Part shown: piece after piece, positions 1 to 5,572 of the stretch
How the letters are laid out: each line of letters begins with the position of its first letter
Position numbering within the stretch: the first letter of the stretch is position 1
Made by a program: the position numbers and the translations under genes
Notes under the pieces: model-generated
The model's input: only the letters and a program-made list of their open reading frames with translations
Told to the model about the DNA's origin: nothing
Database searches by the model: none
Origin: Thiomargarita sp.
Lineage (GTDB): Bacteria; Pseudomonadota; Gammaproteobacteria; Beggiatoales; Beggiatoaceae
Length of the DNA stretch: 5,572 nt
Direction: 5' to 3'
Assembly (NCBI GenBank): GCA_030618965.1
Contig: JAUXCJ010000108.1
Span: 1 to 5,572 of the forward strand

Positions 1-33
1 AAAATAGGATTTTTGTAATTGTTTTCTGGGCTA

Positions 34-82
34 AGGCAACTCCCAAATTTAAAATGGGTATTTTATTTTTTTGGAGTTACCT
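34..82 (-). repeat. Imperfect inverted repeat downstream of the SWIM gene, possible weak terminator
   Basis: AGGCAACTCC at 34-43 is matched by GGAGTTACCT at 73-82, with 9 of 10 positions complementary. Read as leftward RNA, the one odd position becomes a G-U wobble, so all ten pairs can form; read rightward it is a C-A mismatch. The 29-nt spacer contains a smaller nested pair, CCCA (44-47) and TGGG (55-58). The element starts 17 nt beyond the SWIM stop codon, so it could end or protect the SNF2-SWIM transcript. The long loop and the lack of a strong U-run in the leftward direction argue against a classical intrinsic terminator. The T-rich run at 59-72 follows the small CCCA/TGGG pair in the rightward direction. 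The rest of 1-98 shows no gene. Confidence 0.35.
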
Positions 83-98
83 AACATCAGTAATTAAA

Positions 99-917
99 TC
101 ATCTCAACCCCCTAGCTCGCACCCTCTTATAAAAATCTTCCATCACCTCAATAAAAGAAGTATCACTTTTCCAAAACGCTGGAAAATCCCCCGCTTTCTT
201 AATTAAAATCGCTGGAATAGTGGTAGTTGATGTTGAGTCAATATTCGTAGCTGCTTGAGTTCCATTCCAAAAAGTATTTAAATCTACAGGTTTGGCTATA
301 GATACTTCTTTGGGTTTGGTGTAATAAGAACTTGCTGCTACTATTTTCGCTTTAGTGTCGTCAGTAATTGCCGAAGATAATGCCTTTCCTAGTGGCGATT
401 TTGCTAATTCTTTTTGTAATTTTTCCCTAGATAATCCTCGCAATTCAAATAATAACAATGGATCGGCGTCTAATTGGGAGGCTACCAAATAATATACGCC
501 TGCAATATGTTTACAAGGATTGGCATAATCTGGACAAGAGCAATTTGTTTTAAAATTCCCCCGACTATGTGGTAACAAATCAACACAATCCTCAATATTA
601 TCAGGTACTTCATTGAGCAATAATTTTGAAACTACACTTGCTTTTGAGGCCATTTGTTTTATGGCTTTTGACCATTGTTGGGCTGAAATTGGCTTAATTT
701 CAATACTTACCTTGTACAATGGTTCTTTATAAACACCAAAATAGGGATTGATAGAACCTCTAACCTTAGCCGTGATTTTGCCATTATTAACCTCATAATT
801 CAGGACTTTACCATTGCGGGCATAAGAACGTCCACGCCCTAATCTATTATCTTCGCTAAATGATTCTAAGGCTTCGATAAACCGCTTGCCCCACCAAGTT
901 CTGCTAAAGTTTGCCAT
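99..917 (-). CDS. SWIM zinc-finger protein, partner of SNF2 ATPase
   Basis: A 272-residue soluble protein with a SWIM zinc finger: C126-S-C128, then C135-K-H137, giving CxCx6CxH, the pattern of the family. Known SWIM domains bind zinc and are thought to contact DNA or proteins; in bacteria they are often found beside or fused to SWI2/SNF2 ATPases, as here. The N-terminus (MANFSRTWWGKRFIEALE) and the basic, glycine-rich stretch at about 26-36 resemble the start of bacterial SWIM-family proteins. The part after about residue 160 is less distinctive, with a low-complexity Ser/Thr run near 228-233 and a basic C-terminus. No signal peptide or membrane segment is visible. The ATG lies 3 nt past the SNF2 stop codon, with GGAG at 924-927 six nt upstream, which supports this start and suggests translational coupling in an operon. 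The stop is TGA. The family call is firm; the exact role is not known from sequence. Confidence 0.9.
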   Translation of the reverse strand: MANFSRTWWGKRFIEALESFSEDNRLGRGRSYARNGKVLNYEVNNGKITAKVRGSINPYFGVYKEPLYKVSIEIKPISAQQWSKAIKQMASKASVVSKLLLNEVPDNIEDCVDLLPHSRGNFKTNCSCPDYANPCKHIAGVYYLVASQLDADPLLLFELRGLSREKLQKELAKSPLGKALSSAITDDTKAKIVAASSYYTKPKEVSIAKPVDLNTFWNGTQAATNIDSTSTTTIPAILIKKAGDFPAFWKSDTSFIEVMEDFYKRVRARGLR

Positions 918-920
918 AAA

Positions 921-1436
921 TTACTCCATTACCTCTTCTCGATTTAAAGCTATCAATGCCTTAAAACTATCATTATCCAATTTTGATAACCAAGATTCAT
1001 CACTTCCGACAATACTATTGGCGATGGTTTTCTTGTCTTCTATCATTTGGTCAATACGTTCTTCTAAAGTTCCCAACGCAATGAATTTATGCACAAAGAC
1101 ATTTTTGTGTTGTCCAATCCTAAACGCTCTATCAGTCGCTTGATCTTCTACTGCTGGATTCCACCAGCGATCAAAATGAAACACATGGTTTACTTTGGTT
1201 AAGGTGATACCAACTCCGCCTGCTTTTAGAGATAACACAAATATTGAAGGTGGTGTTTCAGGTGCTTGAAATTCGGTAATCATTTGTTCGCGTTTCTTTC
1301 GGGTGGTGCGCCCATGTAAGTAATAGCTGTTATAGTTCAACTTTTGTTTCAGGTATTTGTGTAAGTTTTCACCGATTTCAGTAAATTGGGTGAAAATTAA
1401 CACGCTCTCTTGTTCAGATATAACTTCTTCGAGCAT
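921..1436 (-). CDS. SNF2-family ATPase, C-terminal part (helicase lobe 2)
   Basis: 171 residues counted from the first ATG after the internal stop; the conserved frame itself continues upstream to 1502. It holds all the lobe 2 motifs: SVLIFTQFTEIG, YYLHGRTTRKKREQM, FVLSLKAGGVGITLT, FHFDRWWNPAVEDQATDRAFRIGQ and FVHKFIALGTLEERID. This domain closes on lobe 1 and supplies the arginine finger for ATP hydrolysis. No Shine-Dalgarno sequence is visible before this ATG (the preceding bases are GAACGACTAACCGAA), and there is no ATG, GTG or TTG earlier in frame after the stop. Independent translation is therefore doubtful. The piece is best seen as the distal part of one gene, not a separate protein. 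It ends with TAA, 3 nt before the SWIM start codon. Confidence 0.75.
   Translation of the reverse strand: MLEEVISEQESVLIFTQFTEIGENLHKYLKQKLNYNSYYLHGRTTRKKREQMITEFQAPETPPSIFVLSLKAGGVGITLTKVNHVFHFDRWWNPAVEDQATDRAFRIGQHKNVFVHKFIALGTLEERIDQMIEDKKTIANSIVGSDESWLSKLDNDSFKALIALNREEVME
924..927 (-). promoter_or_regulatory. Ribosome binding site of the SWIM gene inside the SNF2 3' end
   Basis: On the coding strand GGAG lies six nt before the SWIM ATG (915-917) and overlaps the last SNF2 codons (VME-stop). This fixes the SWIM start and fits translational coupling to the upstream SNF2 gene. Confidence 0.6.
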
Positions 1437-1502
1437 TTCGGTTAGTCGTTCTAATTTCTGGGAACGCTCTGGGGAAAATATGCTGCTATCTTGTAAAAAT
1501 TG

Positions 1503-1505
1503 TTA
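1503..1505 (-). other. In-frame TAA stop inside the SNF2 gene (codon 844)
   Basis: The plus strand reads tta at 1503-1505, which is TAA in the coding direction. The codons on either side read ICNHP, stop, QFLQD. In related proteins this position after NHP is usually Ser, Ala or Arg. One base change (TCA, Ser, to TAA) explains it. The following bases are CAATTT, which resembles the CAR-YYA context known to favour stop readthrough but lacks the final A. The same gene ends with TAA at 921-923, immediately before the next gene's start, so TAA works as a stop here and a global reassignment of TAA is unlikely. Confidence 0.85.
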
Positions 1506-4034
1506 CGGATGATTACAAATTTGCTTGAGTTTCATCAAGGTAGATAACATTAAGCCTTTGCGTTGTATGCCTTCTGCTGCTTCTAGTTGGTTGGCAACAT
1601 CTTTCACTACCGCTTCATATAAAGAGGCTTGCTCTTTAGTTAGATTACAATATTGTTTGTGTTCGACTTTATCTGGTAAATCTTTGATAATACTCTTATC
1701 AGTTTTAAGTCTACGCAGAATAAATGGTTCTACCAATCTCTTTAAAGTGGTAGATTGTACCCGATCATTGTCTCTTTGGATGGGTATTTCAAAAGAGCGG
1801 TTAAATTGGGCTTGTTTGCCTAAATAGCCAGGATTCAAAAAGTTAAAAATTGACCAAAGGTCTAATAGGCGATTTTCAACTGGCGTACCAGTTAAAGCGT
1901 GGCGGTGTTGGCTTTCTAATTTTAAAATCGCTTTGGTTTGTGCGGCTTTGGGATTTTTTATATTTTGGGCTTCATCAAGAACCAATCGTTTCCACTTTAT
2001 GCTGTTGAAAAGTTTGGCATCTTTTCTTGCTAAGGTAAATGAACTGATGACTATATCATAATTCGCTACCGCCGCTTTAAACGCCTTTTCCTGATTATTA
2101 CGCTTACTACCATGATGTATTAAAACTCGCAGTTTAGGGGCAAATTTTTCAATCTCTTTTTCCCAATTGCTTAGTACCGAGGTTGGGGCAATTAATAACG
2201 TTTTATTCTCAGATTTGGCATCTAGCAATAATAAGGTAATGATTTGTATTGTTTTTCCAAGCCCCATATCGTCAGCTAGGCAAGCATTTAAACCGAGTTG
2301 TTCTAAATATTGTAACCAAGCAACTCCACGTTTTTGATAGGCTCTAAGTTTGCCTTTTAAGGCGCGTGGATTAGCAATCGGCTTTAATTTCGTGTGGTTA
2401 GACAGTTTTTCTAACATGGAAGCTAAAGCAGTATCATGTTGAACTTCAAGCTCATCTTCCTGTTCGATGGCTTGTTTCATTAAATCTGAGAGTGCAATTT
2501 CGGAAGTTTCAGTACCATGCTTTTGCCAAAACTCCAACATTTGTTGCATTTTTTGTTGATCTAATTCAATCCATTGCCCGCGAAATTGTACTAATGGCGT
2601 TTTGGAATTTACTAATTGTTGCCATTCTTCTTTAGTAACGGTTTGCCCATCAATAGATAGTTCATAACGATATTGAATCAGATTCTTGAGATCGAAATAG
2701 CTATTACCTTTTTTAGAACTGGCACTATTGCTGCTAGTTTTCAGACGAATTTTAGTGCGTCTACGACCTTCTGGAGTACACCATGCTGGCACGATGATTT
2801 TATAATTAGCATCTTCTAAAACCCAAGCACTTTCTTTGATAAAATCAAAGGCTTCGTCTAATTTTAAAGCTAGTCCAGTGGGTTTATCAGTTTCAAGTCC
2901 AGCCCAAATTTTGGGATACATACGAGCAGCATAGCCAAGATTTAATAATAGAACTTGTTCAAAATCTTTACCAAAATGTGTTTGCGTGGATTTTTTAGCT
3001 TTTGGAGCTTGAAACCAATAATCATTGAGCATTAATTTCAGGGAAGGGTCTTTTTTTGAGATAGCGATAAATTCAAGCTGCCAATTATCAGCGTCATCTG
3101 TTTGGGCTTCTTGTAATTGAAAACCTAGATGAAAATTGGCGTTAGCATGAGAATTGAGCAATTTTTGTTGCCAACTGTGCCAAAGCTTATATTCTTCTTT
3201 GGCATCACCAATGGCGGGTGCAATAATTTGGGAACGATAAACACACTCATAGATTAATGAGTTAGCAATCTTTTTTTCAAAAGTTGCGGGTATAGGAGTC
3301 TGGCTAATAATGTCTGTTACTAAAACTTCTGAAAAATGACGTAATAAAGTTTCTTTGTCATAAGATTTTTTAGTAGCTGTTTCGCTACCTACAACACAAG
3401 CAAGCGGCATAGTTTCAACGGCTTGATTGAGATGAGTTTCATATTGTTCAGAAATAATTTGCCAACCGCTAAAAATTTCAATTTTAGCAGATTTGCTTTT
3501 AGTGCGTGTAGCAATTTCTCGGTATTTTAAAGCTGGAATATATTGATCCTTCAGAATCACAGTTTTGAGAAATTGGGTATATTGACACCAAAATAATAAA
3601 TCCTTACCAAGTTGGATATCATCGTTATTATAAGAAGCTAAAAAATGAATATCACTTAACGTTTTAATAAGATTAGATACTAAAAAACAATTGATTGTCC
3701 AAGATTGCAAAGTGATGGTTTTGGGGATTTCCACTTCTAAAGAGCGGCTCAATTCTGGTGATAGTAATGGCTTACTTTTGGCGGTTGGTAATAAAAAATA
3801 GTTAGTTTCAATATCTTTAGCGCGGCGAGTATTACTACTATTGCGACTAATGGGGATTGCTAATAAACTTCCCATAAAACTACGTAATTTGTCTGAAGTT
3901 AAATGGTTAGGATGGAGATTTGAAGTTTTTGGGATTCTTGAAGGAGATGAAGTTTCTACCCAAAGGTAAAAATTACCATTTTGAATAAAGTCATCATTTG
4001 CTTTAGGAATCCAAGTTCCGTGAATAATATTCAT
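1503..4034 (-). CDS. SNF2-family ATPase, N-terminal part (N-terminal region plus helicase lobe 1)
   Basis: 843 residues end at the in-frame TAA. The start MNIIHGTWIP fits the conserved opening of this bacterial SNF2 group (hydrophobic-HG-x-W-I/P, followed by FYLWVET), so this ATG is probably right, though only a weak purine-rich stretch (AAAGACATAAGA) precedes it. Residues 1 to about 400 are the poorly conserved N-terminal region. About 400-545 looks like the SNF2-associated domain that precedes the motor in these proteins. Lobe 1 follows: LRAYQKRGVAWL (563-574), DDMGLGKT with K594 (588-595), LLIAPTSVLSNW (613-624), LDEAQNIKN (686-694), HALTGTPVENR (712-722), then RRLKTDK (774-780) and LKQICNHP (836-843). 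The chain stops between the two motor lobes, so alone it should bind ATP poorly and lack the arginine finger. The DEAQ variant of motif II is normal for this group. It is transcribed divergently from the cytochrome gene. Confidence 0.85.
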   Translation of the reverse strand: MNIIHGTWIPKANDDFIQNGNFYLWVETSSPSRIPKTSNLHPNHLTSDKLRSFMGSLLAIPISRNSSNTRRAKDIETNYFLLPTAKSKPLLSPELSRSLEVEIPKTITLQSWTINCFLVSNLIKTLSDIHFLASYNNDDIQLGKDLLFWCQYTQFLKTVILKDQYIPALKYREIATRTKSKSAKIEIFSGWQIISEQYETHLNQAVETMPLACVVGSETATKKSYDKETLLRHFSEVLVTDIISQTPIPATFEKKIANSLIYECVYRSQIIAPAIGDAKEEYKLWHSWQQKLLNSHANANFHLGFQLQEAQTDDADNWQLEFIAISKKDPSLKLMLNDYWFQAPKAKKSTQTHFGKDFEQVLLLNLGYAARMYPKIWAGLETDKPTGLALKLDEAFDFIKESAWVLEDANYKIIVPAWCTPEGRRRTKIRLKTSSNSASSKKGNSYFDLKNLIQYRYELSIDGQTVTKEEWQQLVNSKTPLVQFRGQWIELDQQKMQQMLEFWQKHGTETSEIALSDLMKQAIEQEDELEVQHDTALASMLEKLSNHTKLKPIANPRALKGKLRAYQKRGVAWLQYLEQLGLNACLADDMGLGKTIQIITLLLLDAKSENKTLLIAPTSVLSNWEKEIEKFAPKLRVLIHHGSKRNNQEKAFKAAVANYDIVISSFTLARKDAKLFNSIKWKRLVLDEAQNIKNPKAAQTKAILKLESQHRHALTGTPVENRLLDLWSIFNFLNPGYLGKQAQFNRSFEIPIQRDNDRVQSTTLKRLVEPFILRRLKTDKSIIKDLPDKVEHKQYCNLTKEQASLYEAVVKDVANQLEAAEGIQRKGLMLSTLMKLKQICNHP

Positions 4035-4048
4035 TCTTATGTCTTTGT

Positions 4049-4082
4049 TGAATAGCGTGTTATGAAAAATTTGTGCTATTCA
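4049..4082. repeat. Perfect 8-bp inverted repeat over the predicted SNF2 transcription start
   Basis: TGAATAGC at 4049-4056 and GCTATTCA at 4075-4082 are exact reverse complements separated by 18 nt. The right arm begins at the edge of the candidate SNF2 -10 box (4082-4087), so it should cover the transcription start, leaving only part of it in the RNA. That placement fits an operator for a dimeric regulator better than an RNA hairpin. No known regulator consensus is recognised. Confidence 0.4.
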
Positions 4083-4087
4083 TTATA
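4082..4087 (-). promoter_or_regulatory. Candidate -10 box for the SNF2-SWIM operon
   Basis: On the minus strand this reads TATAAT, the sigma-70 consensus, 47 nt upstream of the SNF2 start codon. I see no good TTGACA-like -35 at 16-18 nt spacing, so the promoter may be weak, activator-dependent, or a chance match in AT-rich DNA. Confidence 0.4.
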
Positions 4088-4155
4088 CAATTTATATTGC
4101 ATTTTACGCTACTATCTTGGCGGCGCCGGATAAAAAAAACAATAATTATAAAGAT

Positions 4156-4170
4156 TAGGTATAATACCTA
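4156..4170. repeat. Perfect odd palindrome TAGGTATAATACCTA overlapping a -10 box
   Basis: Two 7-bp arms, TAGGTAT and ATACCTA, flank one central A. The element contains TATAAT (4160-4165) and overlaps the start of a second TATAAT (4169-4174), so a protein bound here would block or re-shape the cytochrome promoter. It could be a repressor operator; no named regulator can be assigned. Palindromes arise more readily by chance in AT-rich DNA, but this one includes two GG/CC pairs. Confidence 0.4.
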
Positions 4171-4174
4171 TAAT
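4160..4174 (+). promoter_or_regulatory. Tandem candidate -10 boxes for the octaheme cytochrome gene
   Basis: TATAAT occurs at 4160-4165 and again at 4169-4174, 38-47 nt before the cytochrome ATG. For the second box, TTATAA at 4146-4151 sits at 17-nt spacing but is a poor -35. The weak -35 would suit an activator-controlled respiratory gene; that is inference. Confidence 0.4.
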
Positions 4175-4188
4175 TAGTTTTTAACTAA
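4174..4188. repeat. Perfect 6-bp inverted repeat TTAGTT-TTT-AACTAA near the predicted +1
   Basis: The arms at 4174-4179 and 4183-4188 are exact reverse complements around TTT. The repeat lies directly downstream of the second TATAAT, where the cytochrome transcript would start. With the palindrome at 4156-4170 it forms two dyads in 33 nt. It may be an operator or a chance AT-rich dyad. Confidence 0.3.
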
Positions 4189-4202
4189 AAAGATGTCATT
4201 CA

Positions 4203-4208
4203 AAGGAG
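4203..4208 (+). promoter_or_regulatory. Ribosome binding site of the octaheme cytochrome gene
   Basis: AAGGAG ends four nt before the ATG at 4213-4215. It is a strong Shine-Dalgarno match and decides the start, which is also the residue that begins a proper signal peptide. Confidence 0.75.
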
Positions 4209-4212
4209 AAGT

Positions 4213-5572
4213 ATGAAAATAGTTATAAATAACAAACTATTAGTTTTAATATATTTTATATTATTTGCACAATGGCAAGTGTGTGCTGCCAGTGAGGGTA
4301 ATTCTACCGCCAATCATAGCAAATTTGAAGTATTACAAAAACCATTTAAAACTGGCCCTGAAGTGACTAGGGCTTGTCTTACTTGCCACACGGAAGCGGC
4401 TAAACAATTGCATCAAACTAAACACTGGTTATGGGAATTTACCCACCCAAAAAATCAGGAAGTCTTGGGTAAAAAAAATATTATTAACAGCTTTTGCGGT
4501 TCTATTGTTAGCAACCATGTGCGTTGCAGCAGTTGCCATATTGGCTATGGTTGGAAAGATAATAATTTTGATTTCAGTTCTGAGGAAAATGTAGATTGCT
4601 TGGTGTGTCATGATAGAACTAGAACTTATAAAAAGTTTCCAATGGGTGCTGGTCATCCCAATTATCAGGATAAGGAATTAGATTTAAGTAATGTGGCGCA
4701 ACAGGTTGGTAAAACTAGCCGACAAACTTGCGGTGCTTGTCATTTCTATGGAGGTGGTGGCGATGGTGTTAAACATGGCGATCTGGATTCTTCGCTGACT
4801 GATCCCAGTATATTTGAAGATATTCACATGGACAGCGATGGTCTGAATTTTAATTGCGTTAGCTGCCATAGTACCGAAAATCATGAGATTAAAGGTAGCC
4901 GTTATACTCTGACTGCCAAAGATACGCATGGTATTGATATACCTGGTCGTGATGATAAGAGTCGTGCAACTTGCGAATCTTGTCATGGTTCTACCCCGCA
5001 TCCTCGAACAATCAATAATAAAATCAATGATCATACCGATAAAGTGGCGTGTCAAACTTGCCATATTCCTACTTATGCTAGAGGAGGTGTTGCAACGAAA
5101 ATGTGGTGGGATTGGTCAGTAGCTGGACGCTTATCAGCCGACGGTAAGCCATTTAAAATCAAGAATGCTGAGGGACAAGTTACATATAGCAGCAAAAAAG
5201 GCGAATTTAAATGGCAAGAAAATGTGATTCCTGAATATGCTTGGTACGCTGGAGAAATTCGCTATACGCAATTGGATGAAAAAATCAATCCTAAAAAGCC
5301 TGTGGCGATTAATAGCTTTTCTGGAGATTACAATGATCCCAATGCTCGTATCTGGCCTTTTAAAGTTATGCGTGGTAAACAGCCTTATGATAGGGGCAAT
5401 AATACTTTAGTTATTACACATTTATTTGGCAAAGATGATGCGGCTTATTTTAAGAATTTAGATTGGAACAAAGCAATTACAGCGGCTATGGATAGCATCG
5501 GTGCTGATTTTAGTGGAGAATATGGCTTTGTCAACACTACAATGTATTGGCCGTTATCACATACTGTTGCTC
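4213..5572 (+). CDS. Octaheme c-type cytochrome, tetrathionate reductase (OTR) family, 3' partial
   Basis: 453 codons are present and the frame is still open at the window end. The N-terminus is a Sec signal peptide: basic start, hydrophobic core about 9-20, likely cleavage after VCA (residue 25), so the protein acts in the periplasm. Seven CXXCH haem-attachment sites are visible: CLTCH (55), CSSCH (105), CLVCH (129), CGACH (173), CVSCH (215), CESCH (254) and CQTCH (280). Further family-like segments are THPKNQ, YGWKDNNFDF, FYGGGGDGVKHGDLD (178-192) and MYWPLSHTVA at the edge. In relatives the last segment comes just before the eighth CXXCH, so the eighth haem site should lie just beyond 5572. 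Shewanella OTR reduces tetrathionate, nitrite and hydroxylamine in vitro and has a lysine-ligated active-site haem; K187 is a candidate for that ligand here by position only. The physiological substrate is unsettled. The gene stands alone in its direction, divergent from the SNF2 gene. Confidence 0.88.
   Translation, partial: MKIVINNKLLVLIYFILFAQWQVCAASEGNSTANHSKFEVLQKPFKTGPEVTRACLTCHTEAAKQLHQTKHWLWEFTHPKNQEVLGKKNIINSFCGSIVSNHVRCSSCHIGYGWKDNNFDFSSEENVDCLVCHDRTRTYKKFPMGAGHPNYQDKELDLSNVAQQVGKTSRQTCGACHFYGGGGDGVKHGDLDSSLTDPSIFEDIHMDSDGLNFNCVSCHSTENHEIKGSRYTLTAKDTHGIDIPGRDDKSRATCESCHGSTPHPRTINNKINDHTDKVACQTCHIPTYARGGVATKMWWDWSVAGRLSADGKPFKIKNAEGQVTYSSKKGEFKWQENVIPEYAWYAGEIRYTQLDEKINPKKPVAINSFSGDYNDPNARIWPFKVMRGKQPYDRGNNTLVITHLFGKDDAAYFKNLDWNKAITAAMDSIGADFSGEYGFVNTTMYWPLSHTVA

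Larger units (their letters stand above)
921..4034 (-). pseudogene. SNF2/SWI2-family DEAQ-box ATPase gene interrupted by one in-frame stop
   Basis: The full reading frame is 1038 codons, equal to a 1037-residue SNF2 ATPase if codon 844 were sense; this is close to the usual length of this bacterial family. Reading through the TAA at 1503-1505 gives 22 further codons (QFLQDSSIF, then SPERSQKLERL) joining directly to the second half at M867, all in one frame. Both RecA-like lobes are complete: Walker A GLGKT (591-595), DEAQ (687-690), LTGTP (714-718), then VLIFTQF (878-884), LKAGGVGITL (936-945) and the DRAFRIGQ arginine-finger motif (968-975). Such enzymes are DNA-dependent ATP-driven translocases in the cytoplasm that remodel protein-DNA complexes. 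No other frameshift or stop is present, so the lesion, if real, is recent. Alternatives are a sequencing error, stop readthrough, or a split two-chain enzyme. The pseudogene label is used only for the interrupted state. Confidence 0.6.

Noticed and set aside
886..1143. 85-codon plus-strand open frame
   Set aside because: It lies opposite the SNF2 C-terminal and SWIM coding sequence, has no family resemblance and is a shadow frame.
921..1505. Reassignment of TAA as a sense codon in this organism
   Set aside because: TAA terminates the same SNF2 gene at 921-923 just before the next start codon, so it is used as a normal stop.
1491..1518. TTGTAA/TTACAA inverted repeat flanking the internal stop, as a recoding hairpin
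   Set aside because: It is only six AT-rich pairs with a 16-nt loop. It lacks the stability or layout of known recoding elements and is probably chance.
1525..1827. 100-codon plus-strand open frame
   Set aside because: It is antisense to conserved SNF2 lobe 1 sequence and has no recognisable domain.
921..4034. SNF2 gene as part of an antiphage defence system
   Set aside because: SNF2 ATPases occur in some defence loci, but no methylase, nuclease, phospholipase-like or integrase gene is present here, and this SNF2-SWIM pair looks like the common housekeeping type.
4121..4139. GC palindrome plus A-run as an intrinsic terminator
   Set aside because: The palindrome has no loop, and in the leftward direction the T-run comes before it, not after.
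4213..4290. Lipoprotein signal peptide in the cytochrome, with Cys24 in QVCAA
   Set aside because: WQVC does not fit the lipobox pattern (L-A/S-G/A-C); an ordinary Sec cleavage after VCA fits better.
4429..5064. Two minus-strand open frames (4429-4656 and 4684-5064)
   Set aside because: Both are antisense to the cytochrome gene, whose CXXCH motifs prove the plus-strand frame. They are shadows.
4928..5122. 64-codon plus-strand open frame
   Set aside because: It overlaps the cytochrome gene in another frame and shows no motif.

Overview
This AT-rich window carries three genes in two divergent transcription units, with no RNA gene, insertion sequence or CRISPR array that I can see. The mix of an SNF2-family ATPase of the type common in cyanobacteria and gammaproteobacteria with a tetrathionate-reductase-family octaheme cytochrome c suggests a Gram-negative respirer. 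An AT-rich sulfur- or nitrogen-cycling gammaproteobacterium (for example Thiotrichales/Beggiatoa-like) is my best guess. That placement is inference from gene content only.

Layout: positions 1-98 are non-coding and hold a 10-bp imperfect inverted repeat downstream of the leftward genes. Positions 99-917 (minus) encode a SWIM zinc-finger protein. Positions 921-4034 (minus) encode a large SNF2/SWI2 DEAQ-box ATPase of about 1037 residues, interrupted by one in-frame TAA at 1503-1505. Positions 4035-4212 are a divergent intergenic region with candidate -10 boxes for both directions and three perfect inverted repeats close to them. Positions 4213-5572 (plus) encode the first 453 residues of an exported multiheme cytochrome with seven CXXCH sites. 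It runs off the window before the expected eighth site.

The SNF2 and SWIM genes almost abut (3 nt apart) and are probably one operon. The SNF2 protein would be the DNA-dependent motor and the SWIM protein a DNA- or protein-binding partner. The cytochrome is functionally unrelated: a periplasmic redox enzyme of the family that reduces tetrathionate, nitrite or hydroxylamine in vitro.

The most notable observation is the stop codon in the SNF2 gene. Both sides of the TAA lie in the same frame and continue the family consensus without loss (NHP-stop-QFLQD, where Ser, Ala or Arg is usual). It is therefore a single nonsense change, a base-call error or a readthrough site, not a frameshift or a decayed gene. 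I see no convincing evidence of a new defence or mobile system here.
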